Assembly: GCA_023213395.1 (NCBI GenBank) | Contig: CM041465.1 | Coordinates: forward strand, 110,429,741-110,493,740 | Length of the DNA: 64,000 nucleotides | Direction: 5' to 3' | DNA from: Cycas panzhihuaensis | Lineage: Eukaryota; Cycadophyta | Shown here: one piece after another, positions 56,540 to 64,000 of the stretch | How positions within the stretch are numbered: position 1 is the first letter of the stretch | How the letters are laid out: each line of letters begins with the position of its first letter | The notes under the pieces: generated by a model | What the model saw: only the letters and a program-made list of their open reading frames with translations | Databases searched by the model: none | Told to the model about the DNA's origin: nothing | Program-made: the position numbers and the translations under genes

Positions 56540-57010
56540 ACCCTTTACAGTGTTTTGGTGAAGATATCGGCCACTTGATCTGCTGTGGGGCAGTAATCTA
56601 ATTGAATTGTACCATCATGAATAAATTCCCTAATCCTGTGGACTTTCATACTTATGTGTTTGGTACGATCGTGAAATATAAGATTTTTCACCATGCAGAT
56701 TGTTGATTGATTATCCACATGAAGACTCGTAGGACTTGTTTGGGTGATATTCAATGTTTCCAATAATTTTCTCAGCCATATCACCTCTTTACTGGTCTCA
56801 GAAGCAGCAATGTATTCAGCTTCAGTAGTTGAATCTGTAACTATCTTCTGCCGTCTGGATCTCTATGATATTGGTGCTATCCAAGAAACATTACATACTC
56901 AGACATAGATCTTCCTATATCTTTATCTCCTGCAAAGTCAGAGTCTATGTATGCAGAAAGCTTGAAGTCTGAATTAGGTTCATATAACAGACCATATTTG
57001 CTGGTTGTCT
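56540..57010 (-). pseudogene. RNase H of copia-3, frameshifted
   Basis: The RT frame passes into PNSDFKLSAYIDSDFAGDKD and GRSMSEYVMFLG (56960-56880), the first-Asp region. A shift near 56870 follows. The next frame gives TTEAEYIAASETSKEVIWLR (Glu in AEYIAA, about 56820), then LHVDNQSTICMVKNLIFHDR (Asp) and HISMKVHRIREFIHDGTIQL with DQVADIFTKTL (56640-56548). All expected copia RNase H motifs are present but in two frames. Confidence 0.92.
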
Positions 57011-58060
57011 TAAGGTATCTCAACACTCGTACTGCTGCTTGCCAATGATTCTGCTTAGGATTTGTCATGTAACAAGCAAGAATACCAACAGAGTGTATAA
57101 TATCTGGCCTTGTATTGGTAGTGTAGATGAGACTACCTATAAGTTTCTTGTAGAGTGTTACATCTACCTCCTTAGTGTCACCCTTAACTGAGAGTTTGGT
57201 GTTAGGATCCATAGGTAACATCACTGGTTGAGCATCTTCTAACTGAAACTTGGTTAGAAGATTGTTGATGTATTTTTCTTGGGAGAGGAAAAATTTTCTA
57301 TTCTTTTGTGTTACTTCAATTCCCAAGTAATATTTCATCAAACCAAGGTCAGACAATTTGAACGTTTTACCAAGGTCCTTTTTCAGTTGGCTTATTGCCT
57401 GTTCACTATCACCCGTTACTAGCATGTCATCCACAAAGATTATGAGATAAGTGACTTTATCTTTATGACACTTGATGAATAATGTTACATCAATATCTTG
57501 ACAGTCACAAACCTCGTATCCAAGTTGCCTCATCCTTTCAGACAACTTGGCAAACCAAACGAGAGGGGATTGTTTAAGGCCATACAAGGACTTTCTGAGC
57601 CTGTAAACCTTATGCTCTTGACTTTCAATCTCATATCCTTTTGGTTGATCCATGTAAATTTCTTCTTCAAGATCTCCATTGAGAAACGTAGACTTAATAT
57701 AGAGTTGGTGGATTTTCTAACCCTGTTGAGTAGCCAAGGCCATAAGAGTTCTAATTGTAGGCCACTTGGTTGTAGGTGCAAAGAGTTCAGTGTAGTCGAT
57801 GCCTTCCCTTTGTGTAAATCCTTTAGCTACCAACCTCGCCTTGTGTTTTTCAAGGGTGCCATATGATCTATATTTGTTTTTAAACACCCATTTATTTTGA
57901 ACAACCTTTCTGCCAAGTGGTAGATCAACGAGCTCCCATGTACCATTCTTGATAAGAGATTGGTACTCTTCATTCATGGCGTTTCTCCAAGATGTATGCT
58001 TTACAGCTTCTTGGTAGGTTAAGGGCTCTTCATTAAGAGTAAGGTGCAATTATGTTGGTT
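57010..58060 (-). pseudogene. Reverse transcriptase of copia-3, catalytic Asp replaced by Tyr
   Basis: TYQEAVKHTSWRNAMNEEYQ and NGTWELVDLPLGRKVVQNKW (58020-57890) begin the domain, then KHKARLVAKGFTQREGIDYT and ELFAPTTKWPTIRTLMALAT. After a TAG at about 57720 comes HQLYIKSTFLNGDLEEEIYM: the usual Q-x-D-V-K-x-A-F-L-N-G has Tyr instead of the first catalytic Asp. YRLRKSLYGLKQSPLVWFAK and LIIFVDDMLVTGDSEQ (F-V-D-D, about 57440) follow, then DLGLMKYYLGIEVTQ. A 258-codon frame covers 57653-56877, the longest open frame in the window. Confidence 0.94.
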
Positions 58061-58390
58061 CAAGCTCAGTATATAATGATTTCTGCATCCTTGCTCTATG
58101 GCCACTTCAAGTGCCATTTTTACCCACCTCATCTGGTTGTATATCCTTATTGAGCTGGTGGGCTTCTTAAGATCCTCGAGTTGGGAATGATATCCTCATT
58201 TCCCCAACTTCTTGGTTCTCATCATGTTCGTTAAAATGATTATTTTATGAGGAGGATGTTGATGTGCCTGAGGAAGATGGTCCTTCTACCACTGTTTTAC
58301 CTTTGTCAACTGAAGGTAGAGAGGATCGTTCTTCTATAATGGCTTTGCCTTTGTTAGCTCTGCTATCTTTAAAAGATGGTGCTAGATGTG
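58061..58390 (-). pseudogene. Integrase-RT linker of copia-3
   Basis: Variable Ser-rich linker (GKAIIEERSSLPSVDKGKTV, EGPSSSGTSTSSS) between integrase and RT, as in other copia polyproteins. A run of 12 C on the plus strand (58472-58483) just before it encodes Gly (FGGGG) and is a likely slippage site; the frame changes here. Confidence 0.7.
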
Positions 58391-59420
58391 CACTCATTGG
58401 TTCAGAGTCACAACTTGTATCCTCCAAGGCTCTATTGTCAGCTTCCAACTTTTGGAGTAATTTATCTCTGTCCCCCCCCCCCCAAATTTTGGAATCTGAA
58501 CATCATACTTGATAATATTATTATAGCAGCGTGAGGGTACTAGGGAGTCTAATTTAAGTAACTGATCCTCTGTCTCCATAAAAATGACATCTCTGGTAAC
58601 AATAGTTTTTCGTTGTGAAGGTATGAAGACCTTATACCCTTTCTTATCCATAGGGTATCCAACAAAGATGCCTTTAAGTGCCCTTGGCTGGAGTTTATTT
58701 CTATTTGTATCCATAATATGGGCATAGCATGTAGAGCCAAAAATTTTAAAGTAGTGAACAATGGGGGTTTGTCCTGACCACTTTTCATTAGGTGATTATA
58801 CTTCATTTGATGGGCTAATAGCATTGATATAATAAATAGATGTCCAGATTGCTTCAACCCATAGATAGATAGATACAGTTTTATATATTAACATAGCACA
58901 AGCCATGTTCATGATTATCCTGTTCATGTGCTCGCTAACTCCATTTTGTTATGGGGTACCTGCTACTGTTGTTTGATGCTTGATGCCATTGTCTCGAAGG
59001 TAGCTTTTAAACTCATGTAAAGTATATTCACGGCCATTATCAATTTGAAGACATTTGAGTTGATAACCTGACTCTTTTTCAGTGAGGGCTTTAAATTCCT
59101 TGAATATACATAATGCTTTATCTTTCTTATGTAGAAAAGCTACCCATACTTTTCTAGCGAAATCATTAATGAAAGAGATGTAATATAGCTTGCCCTTCAG
59201 TGAAGGAATGGCCATTGGCCCACATAAATCAGAGTGTACCAATTGTAATGGATGGCTTGATTTCCACTGACTTTTGGGAAAGGGTTATCGATGAGATTTG
59301 GCAATGATACAAGCTTCACATTTAAAGGGCTTAGAGGAAAACTTTGGAAGGTTTGGAAGAGTATTAGAAAGATCTCTAAGTCTATCAATGTGAACATGGC
59401 CCATATGAGCATGCCAAAGA
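58391..59420 (-). pseudogene. Integrase of copia-3, broken
   Basis: LVHSDLCGPMAIPSLKGKLY holds the first Asp (about 59240), then FINDFARKVWVAFLHKKDKA and LKCLQIDNGREYTLHEFKSY the second (about 59040). TTVAGTP-stop-QNGVSEHMNR carries the third catalytic residue as Glu (about 58930). The C-terminal part has CYAHIMDTNRNKLQPRALKG, IFVGYPMDKKGYKVFIPS and TIVTRDVIFMETED. D, D and E are all kept. Stops (R-stop-PFPK near 59285; P-stop-QNG) and a frameshift near 58860 break the gene. Confidence 0.93.
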
Positions 59421-59990
59421 GCTTCTGGTGACAACGTTGGATGGGTCAAGATGGAATTAAATGCAAATTCTTCATCGGCACAAGGGCTTTGGGTACAATG
59501 GGCTTCAGAAGATGGAGAACCATTCAGTCGAAAGAGTTTGCCAGAGAGATGTCTAGTCAAAACGACTTGATTAGTTGGAGGGTGAATGACCTTAAGAGTT
59601 TGGTCATTTGCGGTTACACTCAGATCAAATCCACGAGAAACAAGTGTGGATAAAGAGAGTAGGTTTTGTTTGAGATTGGATATATATAAGACATCAAGCA
59701 ATGTAAAATCTTCTAAGCCTGGGAGTTTCAGGCGAATGTTGCTAATTCCTTCAACAGGTTATTGTGATTTATCAGCCATGTAAACAACTCCATGAACATT
59801 TGAGTCAAATGTCTGATATAGACTGTGATTGCATGTCATATGTTGAGTTGCTCCTATATCCATGATCCACTGTCCATCGATTGAAGCCACACTATTAGCA
59901 ATTCCAATAGGGATTAGCATTGGTGAAGGGAATTCACAAGTGATATATCCACACTGAGCTTCAAAGTATCTCTTTAATTAGTCAATGGCA
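59285..59990 (-). pseudogene. Protease and pre-integrase domain of copia-3; DSG changed to DIG
   Basis: WIMDIGATQHMTCNHSLYQT (about 59860-59800) is the protease active site; the usual D-S-G-A reads D-I-G-A. LLDVLYISNLKQNLLSLSTL (59701-59640) is the conserved L-x-D-V-L-Y-I-P-x-L-x-x-N-L-L-S block. The pre-integrase domain follows: LWHAHMGHVHIDRLRDL, then FKCEACIIAKSHR (59420-59290), with the His and Cys pairs of the HHCC motif. Confidence 0.92.
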
Positions 59991-61068
59991 TTTGATGCTA
60001 AAGATCCCTCAATTCTTTGAATGTGTGCCTGTACAAAACCTGCACCACTAAAGGATTCTTCACAAGTTTCTTCAACATTGTGAGCTCCATGTTTTGGTTG
60101 GAACTTGGCCAACTTATAAGTGGCAGTTCTGCAATCTTTTGCTAAGTGTCCTTTATAGTTACACCAATCACATATAATAGTTTGATTGCAGGTCCTCAAG
60201 AAATCTTGGTTTGGCTTTGTTGTCTTGCTCTTTGTTGAGGTGGCCCTTGGTCTTGAAAATGTCGAGGTTGTGATTGAGGGTTTGATTGACCTTGTGGACG
60301 ATTTTCCATATTTCTTTCTCTTCCTCTTGCTCGGTTATTTCCTCTACCACAAGAGGGACCTTGATTTTTTGTGTAGCAAACTTCTTCTTCTACCTCAAAG
60401 GTTGCATCTGGAAGAGAGTCAGAGGCTACAAAGTTTGTATCAAAGGTCTTGTCAAATTCTATGAACTTCTCAGCAAATTCTTCGAAGTTGAGTGTCTTCA
60501 ATGTTCCACTAGATTGAAGACTTCCAAGCAAGTTTTTATAATCAGGGACATGTAAACATGACTGGATCAAAAATGCCCAAGTGATGCATTGGGTCTTAAA
60601 GTCTTTGTCAATTGCCTATTTGATTGGTCGAAGGAGATTTATTGTCTCATGAGCTCGTCCCTTCTGTATTTTTAATTTGTTCATTTTCAAAACAAGATGA
60701 ACAAATTCTAAATCTGACTTTGTATCAAAGCTCTTTTTAAGAACATCTAAGACCTTCTAGGCTATATCATGTTCCTCTTCGTTTATCAAGTTGTGCAAGG
60801 AGTGATCAATGACCAACAAAATTCCTACATGAATCTTTTCATCATCTATCTCCCATTGTAGTTTAGTTGCAGCATCTGTAGGAGCTGTTGGGGTAGATCC
60901 ACTAGAAGCAGATGTTGTAGCTATTGCTAGTGTACTAGGTGTAGGCTACAAGTGGGCTCTCCAAAGGCCTTTATACTTTGTAGCATTTTTAATTCCAGTG
61001 TACTATATATCCCAATTTTCTTTGCCTTTCAATATGCAGTTAACATTTTGCTTGAATTGAGATGACAT
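59978..61068 (-). pseudogene. Gag of copia-3, frameshifted
   Basis: ATG at 61068 gives MSSQFKQNVN. The middle has EIDDEKIHVGILLVIDHSLH, NKLKIQKGRAHETINLLRPI and IQSCLHVPDYKNLLGSLQSS, then the basic, Gln/Arg-rich stretch GRGNNRARGRERNMENRPQG. After a frameshift near 60196 comes the zinc knuckle CDWCNYKGHLAKDC (about 60170-60130), a complete CCHC. The choice of start is supported by the absence of in-frame coding upstream. Confidence 0.9.
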
Positions 61069-63025
61069 GGTGATGATGAAGAAGTAGAAGAGATGATAGA
61101 AGTATGTGCCACTGACACCTGTGGCTAATACACCTGGTGTAGCAGGGATATAGAAATGATTATTATGATGAGAATCAAGCAATGATTAACTATTTTTCAA
61201 TAATTATATTTAAAAAATGAATATAAGTAATGATGCAAGAATGAGGCCTAATGTAGAGCTAGCAAAGAGTGGTGATATGTCATGCCACTAACCTCTCATT
61301 TATGTCCAAATATAGGTGAGGTTTCAATGCCTAAGGCTTCTACTATACGATTAGGGCCTTCACCCGCGATACACGCACCTACGCTTGGTGATGAAATCTA
61401 AGTCACAGTGGAGCCCAGGTACTCCCAGTCCTCACCTAGTTCACCAATGAGCAGTTTTATACCTCCTTTGAAGAGTCAAACGGTACTGCGTATCCCACGA
61501 CTATGATGGATATTTGACCGAGTTAATTTTAATCTTACATTAAGGTTATCGGTTTTCTTGGGTGGTTATCAGGATTATCCCTGATTGGAGGCTCTAGGTA
61601 TGGCTAACCTATCCCTCCACCACTATTCTGGTTAAGACCAGACCCAATATGAAACTCACACCTCCCTTAGGGCCTAGACTTCGGCCAACCTTGGTCTATT
61701 TCAACCAAGGCGAGTGTATGCACAAGTCAAGAACTCGCAGTATAGATCATATAGATGAGATTCCTTTTAGGAATAGTGTAAGATGTTTCTGTATAACTGA
61801 AAACTGAAATAGAAACTTGCCAAATGTGCTTACTTGCTTTATTGTTGTTGCTGCTTTTGTGATGCTTTATTATTGTTACTGCTTTTATGATGCTTTATTA
61901 TTATTGTTGCTTCTGTGATGCTTTATACTATGTGTGCAAATAGAAAAGCATGCTAGATTTAGCAGGGGAACTGGATGTTGCTTCTGATCCAAGGTTTCCA
62001 AATATAATTTTGGAAGTTTTAATACAAAAGTCACAATGGACTAAAAAGTAGATCAACTTGTTGTTAAAATGATGATTTTTCTAAATCTTTATCCATGCTA
62101 TATTGTCCTATTTTGTGATTTTTTCACAAAATTTATAAATAATGATAAATGGGTAATTTTTAGAAATTACAAATATGAAGGACTAAGTAATGAAATTTGA
62201 ACTTATGATAGAAGGAAAAAGTGTTCAAAATTTTATTTTTGATAGATTTATGAAGTCAGATTTTAGAAAATCCACAAAAACTTTTCTGCCCAAAAAAGTA
62301 CTAAAGCAAAAAGCATGTCAGATCAACTGTCTCAGAATATGGACTTCAATATATCAAAAGTTACATTTTGACATGTACATTAACTTTTCCTTCTGCTCCA
62401 TCTGAAACGTATGCCAAAAATTTACCCGAAATGCCCTTACAAGGTCCCTTATGGGGTTGAGCAGGCAAAAGCAGCAACCATCAGAAAACTGCATAGATCT
62501 CACTAATAGGTGGATGAAATTTGATGATATTTATCTTAAAATTATCTTAAGATATAAATGTAATAGATCCCTTAATAAAACTTTCATATCTTCAGCATAT
62601 AATGGAAGGATTTTAATAGGAAAAGTGCTTTAAATCACTGATCCATAAAATTTACCCTTTTTATCACAGCCAAAACTCACTATTGTAGGCTAAATATGAA
62701 GTTTCTCCATAAGACAAAAATGATCATCTAGTGAAGGTAACCTTTCATGCCAAATTTCATCAAATTCTGAGATGGTTGAAGTTTTATGAAAATTTGGGCC
62801 TTTAATACTCCCAGGACTATTTCGGTAGCTGAATAGCTTTAAAAACCTATATTCTTCACCTCTGAATTTCTTCACACATGGAAAAATAAGCAACATACAA
62901 AATACTATAATTTTATACTCTCAAAATGTTGAAAAAAAAGGAACGCACTCTCAATACTTCACATTAAAGGTGAAGGAGAGGCAAAATGATTTCATGCAAG
63001 TGGAATGGAGTGAATAGATCCACTT
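61069..63025 (-). other. Long leader of copia-3
   Basis: About 1.96 kb from primer site to gag ATG. It contains a tandem repeat (61835-61918) and a GC-balanced block at 61330-61740. The 60- to 71-codon frames on either strand (62190-62896) show no family motif. Confidence 0.65.
61835..61918. repeat. 28-bp tandem repeat, three units
   Basis: Three adjoining 28-bp units begin TGCTTTATTGTTG, TGCTTTATTATTG and TGCTTTATTATTA and end in TGA, followed by a partial TGCTTTATA. Lies in the copia-3 leader. Confidence 0.88.
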
Positions 63026-63040
63026 CTAGCTCTGATACCA
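63026..63040 (-). other. Primer binding site of copia-3
   Basis: The minus strand reads TGGTATCAGAGCTAG, the canonical initiator-Met primer site, directly adjoining the 5' LTR. Confidence 0.92.
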
Positions 63041-63354
63041 TATGAAGGAAGGATGGATCTAGGAGATAAATCACTCACATGCACACAATGGCAGTGGAGA
63101 ATGAAAAAGAAGATGAAACAAGATATGAGAGTAAGAATGGAGGTGAGAATGAATAATGACTCCCTCCTTGAGATTTCTCCTTTTATTATTGAGGGTGAGC
63201 ATTAGGGTTAGGATTTTCCCACCTAATGACATGAACCTAAAATTATATCTAAATGCATGTAAAGTATATTTTATTAAGAGACTAATGCTAATAATATATC
63301 CTAAGGTCACATAATTAATCTACATAAATGACCTTGATATATTAACCTCTTTCA
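63041..63354 (-). repeat. 5' LTR of copia-3
   Basis: Starts TGAAAGAGGTTAATATATC at 63354 and ends CTTCATA at 63041, where CA has become TA. About 19 differences from the 3' LTR, mostly transitions. Confidence 0.95.
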
Positions 63355-63388
63355 ATATGATCAAATCGATCATAAGGTATATGGCGAT

Positions 63389-63762
63389 TGTTAATGTGGA
63401 AGTTAATTATTAAACCACTTAGTTAATGTTAATATGGTTTAATTAAGTGAAAATGTACAAATCCAAAAGCTTTAACCTATTCAAAGGGTCACAACCCTAA
63501 TCGAGTGACACCTCTTAGGAGAATATAAATGCCTTGATACATTGTGTATTTGATATAAAGTATCATTGTATCAATCCATTATGCAATAATGAAAGTGATC
63601 CATCAAGGATCCTTTTGTGGTGGGTTTTTTCCCGAAAGGGTTTTGCCATATAAATTCTTGTGTACTGTGCATCTATTATATGTGTATATTTGTTTACTTA
63701 TTATGTATAATAAAAGATTCTATGGTTGGGAACAATTGTGTATGATTTCATGTTCACAAATA
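63389..63762 (+). repeat. 5' LTR of a further copia element (copia-4)
   Basis: It starts TGTTAATGTGGAAGTTAATT and ends at the primer site 63763. It contains TATAAAT (63524-63530) and the block GTGGTGGGTTTTTTCCCGAA, AGGGTTTTGCCATATAAA, a known type of copia LTR downstream motif. The rest of the element lies beyond the window. Confidence 0.82.
63524..63530 (+). promoter_or_regulatory. TATA box of the copia-4 LTR
   Basis: TATAAAT about 135 bp into the LTR, upstream of the TTTTTTCCCGAAAGGG block. Position and sequence fit a plant core promoter. Confidence 0.55.
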
Positions 63763-63776
63763 TGGTATTAGAGCCA
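63763..63776 (+). other. Primer binding site of copia-4
   Basis: TGGTATTAGAGCCA, one transition from the initiator-Met site. Confidence 0.85.
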
Positions 63777-64000
63777 TAGGGTCCTACATAGCTAAAGCTT
63801 GATGTTAAATAGGATGGTGGGATCGTTGGTTGCTAGGTAACGTTGTCTAACCCAAGATGAATCTTGAGGGTCCATCAACCCTAACAACGTGTAAAAGTAG
63901 CGATAGTGTATCAATGGTAGTTAAAGTAGTGAAGATCACTATTCAATAGAGAATAAGGGTTACTGGAGTCAAATTCAGGTGTGAAGATCATAGTTGTGGT
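63777..64000 (+). other. Leader of copia-4, continuing out of the window
   Basis: Non-coding so far; gag has not begun by base 64000. Confidence 0.6.

Larger units (their letters stand above)
55724..63354 (-). mobile_element. Copia-3: Ty1/copia element, structurally complete
   Basis: 7631 bp on the minus strand. LTRs of 314 bp each (63041-63354 and 55724-56037) differ at about 19 positions by eye. Primer site at 63026-63040, long leader, gag from 61068, protease, integrase, RT, RNase H, then a polypurine tract at 56038-56049. It is the best preserved copia in the window, yet still has stops, two or more frameshifts and lost catalytic residues. Flanks ATACA and ATATG are a weak target-duplication candidate. 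Confidence 0.94.

Noticed and set aside
63355-63359. ATATG/ATACA as a firm target duplication of copia-3
   Set aside because: Only three of five bases match, so I list it only as a weak candidate.

Overview
This window comes from a large, repeat-rich plant genome. The plant assignment rests on Ty1/copia elements primed by initiator-Met tRNA (TGGTATCAGAGC and variants) and on Ty3/gypsy elements of the Tat type. A gymnosperm or another giant-genome seed plant is likely, but that is inference. I find no cellular protein-coding gene, rRNA or tRNA gene. Almost everything that can be identified is LTR retrotransposon sequence in several layers of nesting, and nearly all coding regions are decayed.

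Layout. (1) 1-9578: minus-strand Tat-type element, copy A, GC- and CpG-rich; its 3' end lies outside the window. (2) About 9590-10430: plus-oriented LTR fragment of a related family. (3) About 10430-19421: second minus-strand Tat copy, B, AT-rich and old, split by a 4.0 kb non-autonomous copia element (11478-15461). (4) 19422-23377: AT-rich remnants, including a gypsy gag trace and a copia-type LTR with primer site. (5) 23378-53114: a plus-strand copia element, copia-1, taken apart by two later insertions. A minus-strand copia-2 (23813-31875) sits in its leader, and a complete 17.3 kb plus-strand Tat element, copy C (34561-51902), sits in its integrase gene. (6) 53115-55540: another Tat-family LTR-like block, minus. 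(7) 55724-63354: minus-strand copia-3 with both LTRs. (8) 63389-64000: the 5' LTR and primer site of a further copia element leaving the window.

The most interesting object is Tat copy C. Between its integrase and its 3' LTR it carries two extra genes. One is an antisense, apparently intron-containing gene whose product looks like a plant mobile domain (PMD/MAIN-like) protein followed by Gly-rich repeats and a charged helical tail. The other is a sense archaeal-type RNase H with all four DEDD residues, placed about 3.8 kb downstream of integrase. The antisense frame stays in phase for nearly 2 kb with stop codons but no obvious frameshift, and it has plausible splice sites, so it looks like a real passenger gene.

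Insertion order can be read directly. Removing copy C with one 5-bp target duplication (gatgt/tatgt) rejoins the copia-1 reading frame inside its zinc-binding domain. Removing copia-2 (agttg/agtgg) rejoins the copia-1 leader. Premature stops are mostly TAG, as expected from C-to-T decay of methylated CAG/TGG codons.
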